From Sphingomonas sp. PP-CC-1A-547 (GTDB lineage Bacteria > Pseudomonadota > Alphaproteobacteria > Sphingomonadales > Sphingomonadaceae), in the NCBI RefSeq assembly GCF_003610375.1, contig NZ_RAPZ01000011.1:124001-188000 (forward strand): a DNA stretch of 64,000 bases. Direction: 5' to 3'. Shown here one piece after another: positions 1 through 6,740 of the stretch. The notes beneath the pieces were generated by a model. The model made no database searches. It was not told the origin of the DNA and saw only the letters and a list, made by a program, of their open reading frames with translations. The first letter of the stretch is position 1. Each line of letters starts with the position of its first letter. Made by a program: the position numbers and the translations under genes.

Positions 1-159
1 GCCGATGGCCTGCACCGATATATGTTGCATCTGCGTCTCGGCCGCATCGACCTTCAGCGCGGCATTGGTCGCAGCCTGCGCGTGGCTCGCCGCGGGATTC
101 AGGACGATCATCAGCGTTACGGCGGTAGCGGCAAGACGAGCTTTGAACTGCGAAATCAT
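1..159 (-). CDS. Exported protein, N-terminal part only
   Basis: The gene runs off the left edge, so only the first 53 codons are visible. The product starts MISQFKARLAATAVTLM and has a positively charged start, a hydrophobic stretch and an AxxAxA-like cleavage region (PAASHAQA), which together look like a Sec signal peptide. A GGAG ribosome-binding site lies 7 bases before the ATG at 159. The start is one base after the stop of the XRE regulator, so it is the third gene of a tight minus-strand operon. The family cannot be named from this fragment. Confidence 0.6.
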   Translation of the reverse strand, partial: MISQFKARLAATAVTLMIVLNPAASHAQAATNAALKVDAAETQMQHISVQAIG

Positions 160-160
160 G

Positions 161-364
161 TCACGACTCCTTCGACGGGCTAGTGAAAATGTCTTCGATG
201 CTGAGGTCGAACAGTTCGGCGATCTTGAACGCGAGCGGCAGCGACGGATCATAGCGCCCCGTCTCGATCGCGTTGACGCTCTGCCGCGACACGTCGAGAC
301 GGTCGGCGAGGTCGCCCTGGCTCCAGTCCCGCTCGGCGCGCAACACCTTGAGGCGGTTCTTCAT
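161..364 (-). CDS. XRE-family helix-turn-helix transcriptional regulator
   Basis: A 67-residue protein made almost entirely of one Cro/CI-type helix-turn-helix (about residues 5-58; WSQGDLADRLDVSRQSVNAIE covers the recognition region). Minimal XRE proteins of this kind, beginning MKNRLKVLRAE, are usually DNA-binding repressors paired with a small membrane protein. Its ATG overlaps the stop of the upstream membrane-protein gene by 4 bases (ATGA), so the two are translationally coupled. An inverted repeat at 817-836, ahead of the first gene of the operon, is a candidate autoregulatory operator. The signal it senses cannot be inferred. Confidence 0.88.
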   Translation of the reverse strand: MKNRLKVLRAERDWSQGDLADRLDVSRQSVNAIETGRYDPSLPLAFKIAELFDLSIEDIFTSPSKES

Positions 365-765
365 GCCGAGCGCCGCGTCACCACGATATTATACCCAAAG
401 CCGACCCACATGCCCGCGAACCAGAGCACCGCAGCGTAATAGGAAACGATGTGCGGGACGAGGCCGAACCCTTCGAGAAACCCCCAGGCAGTGACGATGC
501 TGAGCATGAAACCACTGGCAATCAACGACTGCCGGATCATCAGCATACGGAGATATTCGTCGGTTTCCTCGATCAGGTAGCGGCCAATCGCAACGAATAT
601 GCCGATGATCGGCAGGGCGGGCAGGATCGCCGCCGCATAGGCCGGGGGACCCGTCAAAAGATGCCGGCTGAAGCTGAAGACGACCGCCATCAGGCTCGCC
701 GCATACAGGAACATCAACACCATGACCCGTTGGCTGTATCGCCGAACCGCTGCACTGTTAGCCAT
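361..765 (-). CDS. Small multi-pass membrane protein
   Basis: A 134-residue protein with about four predicted membrane-spanning stretches (around residues 14-30, 43-58, 81-98 and 105-124). No catalytic motif is visible. I chose the ATG at 765 because AAGGG lies 8 bases before it; the in-frame GTG at 774 would sit directly against that ribosome-binding site. It is the first gene of an operon with an XRE regulator and an exported protein. Membrane-protein/XRE pairs are frequent in sphingomonads, but their function is not established as far as I know. Confidence 0.72.
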   Translation of the reverse strand: MANSAAVRRYSQRVMVLMFLYAASLMAVVFSFSRHLLTGPPAYAAAILPALPIIGIFVAIGRYLIEETDEYLRMLMIRQSLIASGFMLSIVTAWGFLEGFGLVPHIVSYYAAVLWFAGMWVGFGYNIVVTRRSA

Positions 766-816
766 GGAAAGCACCCTTTCGAATCAGTAAAGGGAACTTG
801 TCACCTAGGCCTAAAG

Positions 817-836
817 GTGTCAACCGAACTTTACAC
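817..836 (-). promoter_or_regulatory. Inverted repeat over a -35-like box ahead of the XRE operon
   Basis: GTGTAAA-N6-TTGACAC read on the minus strand; the half-sites match at 6 of 7 positions. The right half contains TTGACA, a perfect -35 box, but no convincing -10 follows at 16-18 bases. It lies about 50 bases before the first gene of the operon, a position that suits autoregulation by the XRE protein. Confidence 0.4.
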
Positions 837-891
837 TAAGAGAGGCTGGCTTGTCATGAGGCATCGTTGCCAGACGCGGGCGAACGCGTCC

Positions 892-917
892 TGGTGTGAC
901 TTTATCCTGACCTTTGG
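892..917 (+). repeat. Dispersed 26-bp element, copy 1
   Basis: TGGTGTGACTTTATC followed by CTGACCTTTGG. The reverse complement of this 26-base string recurs at 23534-23559 with 3 differences. Both copies lie just downstream of a gene 3' end, in the same orientation relative to that gene, with a GCCCGC-type GC-rich stretch before them. Here it follows the stop of the DUF6356 gene at 943. Confidence 0.5.
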
Positions 918-942
918 AAGCCGGCGGGCTTCCGAAAGATCG

Positions 943-1197
943 TCAAATAATGAATTCGACCGTCTTCATCTGCGTCTGATCGGCCGCGACCGCGCCGCGC
1001 TTCAGCACCATCTGGCGGTGCAGCTCGGCGACCGTCTCGCTCCCGCGCGTCTTGCACAGCGCCGGCACGAACGCATGGACCAGAGCGCCCAGACCGCCCT
1101 TGATCATCGTCATGCCAAAGCGCCCGGCGACGCCGAAATGCTCGACATAGCTCTCCCCGACGGTGGCGGGGTGGTCGAGGAACAGGCGGCGGAACAT
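943..1197 (-). CDS. DUF6356 family protein
   Basis: An 84-residue protein beginning MFRRLFLDHPATVGESY, with the HFGVAGRFG and MIKGGLGALVHAFVP segments that I recognise from small sphingomonad DUF6356 proteins. The function is unknown. AGGAGA lies 6 bases before the ATG. It starts 24 bases after the Mur-ligase stop and so is probably co-transcribed with it. One hydrophobic stretch (about residues 27-46) could associate with a membrane. Confidence 0.75.
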   Translation of the reverse strand: MFRRLFLDHPATVGESYVEHFGVAGRFGMTMIKGGLGALVHAFVPALCKTRGSETVAELHRQMVLKRGAVAADQTQMKTVEFII

Positions 1198-1221
1198 GGG
1201 CGGTCTCCTGCTTGCTTTGTA

Positions 1222-2616
1222 TCAGGTGGCGAGCGCGTCGACCATCCCCGCCGCCAGCACGCTCAGCGTGTCGTCCCGCGCGCCCATCACCACGATCCGG
1301 TCGCCCGGCCGTGCCTCGGCGACCAACGCCGCGGCAGCCTCGGCGCGGTCGGCGATGTGCCGCGCATCGCGACCACCCTCGACGATCTGCCCGACGATGT
1401 CCGCGCTGGTGACCTCCCGCGCGACGGTGCCGCCGTAATAGGCGGGGTCGGGCAGGACGAGCACGTCGTCCTCCGCCATCCGTTCGACGAACGTAGCCAC
1501 CAGCTCGCGCCCCATCACCTTCAACGGTCCATAGCCATGCGGCTGGAAGAACAGGAGCAGCCGCCCCGGAAACGCATGGAGCGTGTCGAGCGTGGCGGCG
1601 ATCTTGTCTGGGTTGTGCCCGAAATCGTCGATCACCGCGATCCCGCCAGCCTCTCCCACGAGGTCGAAGCGACGACGCAGACCGGTGAACCCAGCAATCG
1701 CCTTCACCGCATCGGCCAACGACACGTCGGCCGCCATCGCCGCTCCGATCGCGGCCAGCGCATTCGACACGTTATGCCGCCCAGGCACGGCGAGCTTCAC
1801 CGGCGTCCGAACGCCACGCGAGACGATGTCGAAGCGGATAGCGAATGGCTCCGGCTTCAAATTCTCGGCACGAAGATCGGCCGACGCATCGATCGCAAAG
1901 GTGGTGATCTGACCGCGCGGTAGCCGCGAGGCGAGTGCCGCCGCATCGGGATCGTTCGCGTTCACCACCGCCGTCTCGGCCTTGGCGACGAAGTCCCCGA
2001 ACAGCAGTCGCAGTTCCTCCAGCGACTTGTGGTCGAGGCTAACGTTGTTCAGCACCGCGATCTTCGGCGCATAGCCGGCGATCGACCCGTCGCTCTCGTC
2101 GACCTCGCTGACGAAAGCCTCGCCCTCTCCGACGAGCGCGCTGGCGAACGGGGCGTCAGGCGTGGCGAAGTTCTTCATCACCGCGCCGTTCATCACCGTC
2201 GGATCGCGCCCGACGGCGTGAAGGATCCACCCGATCATCCCGGTGACGGTCGACTTGCCGCTCGTGCCCGCGACACCGATCGGCAACCGGCTGTCGTTGA
2301 ACAATGAGGCCAGCATCGCCGCACGGGTCGAGCGGGTGCAGCCGAGCGCATCCGCCGCGATCATGTCGGGCACGGTCGCCTCGATCGCCGCGGAAGCGAT
2401 GACGAGCTGGTCGGCCGAGACGATCCCGCTGCCGTCCTGCGGGAACAGCGCAACGCCCTTCGCCGCGAGGTCGTCGAACTTCGCCGGCACGCGGCCCTGG
2501 TCGAGGTTGCGGTCCGAGCCCGCGACGGTCGCGCCGCGGCCCGCGAGGATCATCGCGAGCGGCATCATGCCGCTGCCGCCGATGCCGACGAAGAAACAGG
2601 GTTTGCTGATATCCAT
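1222..2616 (-). CDS. mpl: Mur ligase family protein, Mpl-like (murein peptide recycling)
   Basis: 464 residues with the layout of UDP-N-acetylmuramate:peptide ligases: an N-terminal Rossmann-like [11 protein letters not shown], an ATP P-loop GTSGKST in the central domain, the Mur signature EVDESDGS, and a C-terminal ligase domain with DDFGHNPDK. Mpl enzymes attach a recovered murein tripeptide to UDP-MurNAc in the cytoplasm; MurC attaches L-alanine. I favour Mpl because the gene lies away from a dcw cluster and is divergent from an LD-carboxypeptidase, an enzyme of the same recycling pathway. The ATG at 2616 gives the expected N-terminus [16 protein letters not shown]. MurC-type activity cannot be excluded. 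Confidence 0.8.
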   Translation of the reverse strand: MDISKPCFFVGIGGSGMMPLAMILAGRGATVAGSDRNLDQGRVPAKFDDLAAKGVALFPQDGSGIVSADQLVIASAAIEATVPDMIAADALGCTRSTRAAMLASLFNDSRLPIGVAGTSGKSTVTGMIGWILHAVGRDPTVMNGAVMKNFATPDAPFASALVGEGEAFVSEVDESDGSIAGYAPKIAVLNNVSLDHKSLEELRLLFGDFVAKAETAVVNANDPDAAALASRLPRGQITTFAIDASADLRAENLKPEPFAIRFDIVSRGVRTPVKLAVPGRHNVSNALAAIGAAMAADVSLADAVKAIAGFTGLRRRFDLVGEAGGIAVIDDFGHNPDKIAATLDTLHAFPGRLLLFFQPHGYGPLKVMGRELVATFVERMAEDDVLVLPDPAYYGGTVAREVTSADIVGQIVEGGRDARHIADRAEAAAALVAEARPGDRIVVMGARDDTLSVLAAGMVDALAT

Positions 2617-2668
2617 CGGCCCGCGATATGGGCGGTTTGGAAACGGGGCAAGGTCGGGAACACGAACA

Positions 2669-3484
2669 ATGCGCATCGGTGTCCTCGCCGCGTCGAGCCG
2701 GGCCAATCCCGCGGCGATCCCCAAGATCACCGCCTACGCCGCCACCGCGTTCCCGGAGGTCGAACTCGTCTTCCACCCGCAATGCCTGGAGACCGACGGC
2801 CACTTCGCCGGTTCCGACTTTCGACGGGCGGCGGCATTCCTCGAATATGCCAACGATCCCACATTCGACGCGATCTGGTTCCTCCGCGGAGGCTATGGCT
2901 CCAATCGCATCCTGGCGATGGTCATGTCCGAACTCGGCCGCGCCGCTCGCCACAAGACCTATCTCGGCTATTCCGACGTCGGCTTCCTGCTCGGCGCACT
3001 CTACGCCCGGCGGATTGGCAGGCCTGTGCACGGCCCGATGGTCAGCGACATCAACCGCCACGACGGCGAGGCGACGGTCGCGCGATCGCTCGACTGGATG
3101 GTGCGCGGCGATCGGGCCGGGCTGGAGCCGGGACTGAACGGGCAACCGTCGGCCGCCTTCAACCTCAGCATCCTCACCTCGCTGATCGGTACGCCGTGGC
3201 TGCCCGACCTGACCGACCACGTCCTGATCGTCGAAGAGGTGTCCGAACCGATGTACGCGATCGACCGCATGCTGTTCAAAGTCGCCAACGCCACGCAGTT
3301 GAAGGGCATCGCCGGCCTGCGCCTCGGCGCCGTGACCGCGGTCCAGGAGAACGATCCACCCTGGGGCGAGACGCTCGATTACATGATGGTGCGGTGGAGC
3401 CGCGACATGGGCGTGCCGTATCTCGGTCGCGCCGAGGTCGGCCACACGCAGGCAAACCATGTCGTCCCGTTCGGGGTGGCGTGA
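2669..3484 (+). CDS. LD-carboxypeptidase-like peptidase, S66 family
   Basis: 271 residues resembling LdcA/MccF serine peptidases. It begins [11 protein letters not shown], has the nucleophile region ([12 protein letters not shown], with [12 protein letters not shown] after it), and a C-terminal part containing [14 protein letters not shown] and the catalytic-His region [13 protein letters not shown]. Cytoplasmic LdcA removes the terminal D-Ala from murein tetrapeptide. The start lies 52 bases from the divergent Mpl-like ligase, so the two probably share a control region and act in the same recycling route. The N-terminus is slightly shorter than in many LdcA proteins. Confidence 0.85.
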   Translation: MRIGVLAASSRANPAAIPKITAYAATAFPEVELVFHPQCLETDGHFAGSDFRRAAAFLEYANDPTFDAIWFLRGGYGSNRILAMVMSELGRAARHKTYLGYSDVGFLLGALYARRIGRPVHGPMVSDINRHDGEATVARSLDWMVRGDRAGLEPGLNGQPSAAFNLSILTSLIGTPWLPDLTDHVLIVEEVSEPMYAIDRMLFKVANATQLKGIAGLRLGAVTAVQENDPPWGETLDYMMVRWSRDMGVPYLGRAEVGHTQANHVVPFGVA

Positions 3485-3509
3485 CGTTCGACGCCGGCTT
3501 GCCTATATA
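3481..3509 (+). promoter_or_regulatory. Candidate promoter for thrS
   Basis: GTGACG (3481-3486), a 17-base spacer and TATATA (3504-3509), each matching the sigma-70 consensus at 4 of 6 positions. The -35 overlaps the stop codon of the S66 peptidase. Transcription would begin near 3516, about 45 bases before thrS. Confidence 0.35.
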
Positions 3510-3559
3510 GGGTGTGCGACTGCATAAGCCGCGGCTCTTCCAACACCAGAAAGTCCTCC

Positions 3560-5551
3560 ATGTCCGCCATGTTCCGAATCACGCTGCCCGACGGTTCCGT
3601 CCGCGAGGTTGCGCCCGGGACTACCCCCGCGGACGTCGCCGCCGCGATCGGCCCCGGTCTCGCTAAGGCCGCGCTCGCCGCGCGCATCGACGGGCAGGTG
3701 CGCGATCTCAACCGGCCGTTCGAGGGCGACACCGCACTCGCGCTGGTGACCGCGCGCGACGAGGCCGATGCGCTCGAACTCGTTCGCCACGATCTCGCGC
3801 ACGTCATGGCCGAAGCGGTCCAGCACCTCTTCCCTGGCACGCAGATCACTTTCGGTCCTGCAACCGACGACGGCTTCTATTACGACTTCGCGCCGAAGGA
3901 CCGCCCGTTCACCGACGAGGACTTGCCCGCGATCGAAGCCGAGATGCGCGCGATCATCGCCCGGAACGAGCCGTTCCTGCGCGAGGTCTGGTCGCGCCAG
4001 CAATTGATCGACCGCTGGACGCAGCAGGGCGAGAGCTTCAAAGCCGAATGGGCCGCCGAATTGCCCGAGGGCGAGGAGCTGACGATCTACCGCCAGGGCG
4101 AGTGGCTCGACATGTGCCGCGGGCCGCACATGGCGTCGACCGGCAAGCTCGACCCCGCCGCGTTCAAGCTGACGCGCGTGTCGGGCGCGTATTGGCGCGG
4201 CGACCAGAAGAACGCGATGCTGTCACGCATCTACGGCACCGGCTGGCTCAACAAGAAGCAGCTCGACCAGCATCTCTTCCGCCTCGAAGAAGCCGCCAAG
4301 CGCGATCACCGCAAGATCGGCGCGGAGATGGACTTGTTCCACCTCCAGTCCGAGGCGCAGGGGTCGGTGTTCTGGCACCCTAACGGTTTCGTGCTCTGGC
4401 GCCAGCTGGAGGCGTATATGCGCCGTCGCCTCGACGCTGCCGACTATGCCGAGGTCAAGACCCCGCAGCTGATGGACGCCAAGCAGTGGGAGCAGTCGGG
4501 CCACTGGGGCAAGTACCGCGAGAACATGTTCGTCGTCCCCGACGAGATCCCGAACGGCGAGGATGAGGGCGCAGTCCTGTCCGGCAAGGGCGAGCTGATG
4601 GCGCTCAAGCCGATGAACTGCCCGGCGCACGTCCTGATCTTCAAGCAGGGGATCAAGTCGTACCGAGACCTGCCGATCCGGATGGCCGAGTTCGGCTGCT
4701 GCCACCGCAACGAGCCGCACGGCGCGCTGCACGGCATCATGCGCGTCCGCCAGTTCACGCAGGACGACGCGCACATCTTCGTCCGCGAAGACCAGCTGGT
4801 CGAGGAAGTGCGCAAGTTCTGCGAGCTGCTCAACAGCGTCTACAAGGACCTGGGCTTCGAAGACTATGCGGTGAAGCTCGCGCTGCGCCCCGAGAAGCGG
4901 TTCGGCGAAGATTCGATGTGGGACAAGGCCGAGGCGGAACTGCGCGAGGCGGTGATGCAGTCGGGCCTGAGCGACACGATCAAGGCGAACTTCGAGGAAC
5001 TGCCGGGTGAGGGCGCGTTCTATGCGCCGAAGCTCGAATTCCACCTGACCGACGCGATCGGCCGGACGTGGCAGGTCGGCACGATCCAGTCGGACCGCGT
5101 GCTGCCCGAGCGCCTAGACGCGTCCTATGTTGGTGCCGACGGCGAGCGGCATCGCCCGGTGATGCTGCACCGCGCGATCCTCGGCACGTTCGAGCGCTTC
5201 ATCGGCATCCTGATCGAGCATCATGCCGGCCGCTTCCCGCTCTGGCTGGCGCCGGTGCAGTCGGTCGTCGCGACGATCGTCTCGGATGCCGACGACTATG
5301 CGCTGGAGGTTGCGGCCAAGCTGAAGGCGGCGGGGATCCGCGTCGAAACCGATCTGCGCAACGAGAAGATCAATTACAAGGTGCGCGAGCACAGCCTGGC
5401 GAAGGTGCCGAACCTGCTGGTCGTCGGCAAGCGCGAGGCCGAGGAGGGCAAGGTCGCGCTGCGCACGCTTGGCAGCCAGGCGCAGACCATCCTGACGCTC
5501 GACGAAGCGATCGCGCGTCTTGCGGACGAGGCTCGCGCACCCGATATGTGA
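3560..5551 (+). CDS. thrS: Threonine--tRNA ligase
   Basis: 663 residues, normal ThrRS length. Order: TGS domain (about 1-65), editing domain with H77xxxH81 and the C/H motif in MCRGPHM, class II catalytic core with [14 protein letters not shown] and motif 2 ([11 protein letters not shown]), and the C-terminal anticodon-binding domain (about 560-655). It charges tRNA-Thr with threonine in the cytoplasm. The ATG at 3560 is preferred; an ATG three codons later is possible, and neither has a strong ribosome-binding site. infC follows within 100 bases, the classical thrS-infC arrangement. Confidence 0.97.
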   Translation: MSAMFRITLPDGSVREVAPGTTPADVAAAIGPGLAKAALAARIDGQVRDLNRPFEGDTALALVTARDEADALELVRHDLAHVMAEAVQHLFPGTQITFGPATDDGFYYDFAPKDRPFTDEDLPAIEAEMRAIIARNEPFLREVWSRQQLIDRWTQQGESFKAEWAAELPEGEELTIYRQGEWLDMCRGPHMASTGKLDPAAFKLTRVSGAYWRGDQKNAMLSRIYGTGWLNKKQLDQHLFRLEEAAKRDHRKIGAEMDLFHLQSEAQGSVFWHPNGFVLWRQLEAYMRRRLDAADYAEVKTPQLMDAKQWEQSGHWGKYRENMFVVPDEIPNGEDEGAVLSGKGELMALKPMNCPAHVLIFKQGIKSYRDLPIRMAEFGCCHRNEPHGALHGIMRVRQFTQDDAHIFVREDQLVEEVRKFCELLNSVYKDLGFEDYAVKLALRPEKRFGEDSMWDKAEAELREAVMQSGLSDTIKANFEELPGEGAFYAPKLEFHLTDAIGRTWQVGTIQSDRVLPERLDASYVGADGERHRPVMLHRAILGTFERFIGILIEHHAGRFPLWLAPVQSVVATIVSDADDYALEVAAKLKAAGIRVETDLRNEKINYKVREHSLAKVPNLLVVGKREAEEGKVALRTLGSQAQTILTLDEAIARLADEARAPDM

Positions 5552-5621
5552 TCCAACGGGGCCGGCTTTCCGAGCGCGGGTTTCTGCGCTATACGCCGGC
5601 CCAAATATTGTCAGAAACTTC

Positions 5622-5637
5622 AGGAGCAAACCCCATA
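5622..5637 (+). promoter_or_regulatory. Strong Shine-Dalgarno placed for an AUA start of infC
   Basis: AGGAG (5622-5626) is followed after 8 bases by ATA (5635-5637), in frame with infC. The first in-frame ATG (5650) is 23 bases from this site, and nothing better precedes it. Non-AUG initiation of infC is the established basis of IF3 autoregulation in other bacteria, so the real start may be the ATA, adding 5 residues. Confidence 0.5.
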
Positions 5638-5649
5638 CGTCCTCCCACG

Positions 5650-6180
5650 ATGCGCCGGCCGATGCAGACGCCCGCAATGAACGGCCCGCGATTCAACGAA
5701 TTCATCCAGAGCCAGAAGGTCCGCGTGATCGATCACGAGGGCGAGAATCTGGGCGTGATGTACACGCGCGAAGCGATCGAGCAGGCAGCCGAGCATGGCC
5801 TCGACCTGGTCGAAGTGTCGCCTAACGCCGATCCGCCCGTCGCCAAGTTCCTCGATGTCGGCAAGTTCAAGTACGAGGCGCAGAAGAAGGCGAACCTCGC
5901 ACGCAAGTCGCAGAAGACGCAGGAGATCAAGGAGATCAAGATGCGTCCGAACATCGACGACCATGACTACGACACGAAGATGAAGAAGGTGAACGACTTC
6001 ATCGGCGAGGGCGACAAGGTCAAGATCACGCTGCGTTTCCGCGGTCGCGAGCTTAGCCACGGCCAGCTCGGCATGAACCTGTTGAAGCGCGTTCAAGACG
6101 ACGTTGCGGAGATCGCCAAGATCGAGGCGTATCCCCGCATGGAAGGCCGCCAGATGCTGATGGTGCTCGCACCGAAGTAA
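5650..6180 (+). CDS. infC: Translation initiation factor IF-3
   Basis: 176 residues from the ATG. It has an N-terminal IF3 domain ([31 protein letters not shown]), a lysine-rich linker ([19 protein letters not shown]), and the C-terminal domain with [10 protein letters not shown] and the [15 protein letters not shown] end. IF3 binds the 30S subunit, keeps subunits apart and rejects non-AUG or non-initiator pairing. The reported start is the first ATG; the ribosome-binding site fits an AUA at 5635 better. A strong terminator follows at 6220. Confidence 0.95.
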   Translation: MRRPMQTPAMNGPRFNEFIQSQKVRVIDHEGENLGVMYTREAIEQAAEHGLDLVEVSPNADPPVAKFLDVGKFKYEAQKKANLARKSQKTQEIKEIKMRPNIDDHDYDTKMKKVNDFIGEGDKVKITLRFRGRELSHGQLGMNLLKRVQDDVAEIAKIEAYPRMEGRQMLMVLAPK

Positions 6181-6219
6181 CGGCCGAGTAGCCTAAGGCT
6201 GCTATTTTGTGAGTTTGAA

Positions 6220-6258
6220 GGCTGGTCGGTCCCGAGGGATCGGCCGGCCTTTTTTTTT
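6220..6258 (+). terminator. Rho-independent terminator after infC
   Basis: A 14-bp stem (GGCTGGTCGGTCCC pairing with GGGATCGGCCGGCC through three G-U pairs) with a GA loop, followed by nine T residues. This is the strongest intrinsic terminator in the window. Confidence 0.93.
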
Positions 6259-6260
6259 GC

Positions 6261-6702
6261 GTATGGCATGTTTGCGGCGCGCCCTCACGCATGCAAGTCC
6301 GCCGTCTCTCACGATCCAGCAGCTTGGCAAGCCGGCATCGACATGGGTATCGGCGGAGTGGCTAGAGGCTTGGAGCAGGCCATCTCGACAGGGCCTGCTC
6401 TCCAAATTTGCGAATGCAGGATGGCGGCGGATGGGGTGTCATTGCGGCGACTTCTCCCACCCCTGCGGGCCATCGCCGTGGAAACGATCTTGCCTGCGTT
6501 GCCGGCGAGACGCGACCGACATCGAAATCACTAGAGCCATCTTTGGGCTGTCCCTTCCTGAAACAGTTGCGATTTGAAACTAGGGTTTGGTGCCTGTCAC
6601 TATGTGGCGGTTTGGAGACACAATGTTCAAAAATAGACTTCCGTATGCGGAAATCACTAGACGTGAAGGGTGGAATATCTCTACCTAACGGCCAAACCAT
6701 AA
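6261..6702. other. Gene-free stretch before the TonB receptor
   Basis: No supported gene in about 440 bases. Visible structure is a perfect 9-bp hairpin (GAGCAGGCC, 6373-6381, with GGCCTGCTC, 6392-6400; 10-base loop) and a 12-base direct repeat GAAATCACTAGA at 6524-6535 and 6650-6661. The right-hand 150 bases are richer in A and T than the rest of the window, as expected of a promoter region. Confidence 0.5.
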
Positions 6703-6720
6703 GTTCGAAAACATTCGAAC
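6703..6720 (+). promoter_or_regulatory. Perfect palindrome GTTCGAA-N4-TTCGAAC before the TonB receptor
   Basis: 7-bp perfect arms separated by AACA, ending 20 bases before the start codon. It could be an operator or a 5'-UTR hairpin close to the ribosome-binding site. No second copy was noticed in the window. Confidence 0.45.
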
Positions 6721-6740
6721 ACGTCAGGGAGAGAATGCCG

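Noticed and set aside
451..1923. A 490-codon open frame on the plus strand across three minus-strand genes
   Set aside because: It spans the membrane-protein, DUF6356 and Mur-ligase genes in antisense and has no homology features.
3481..3560. Riboswitch or T-box control of thrS
   Set aside because: The leader is only about 45-80 bases and I could fold no specifier stem or antiterminator.
6345..6410. tRNA-Ser-like string (GGAGTGGCTAGAGGC...) before the TonB receptor
   Set aside because: No acceptor stem, T-loop or plausible anticodon arm could be folded; only a local 9-bp hairpin is present.
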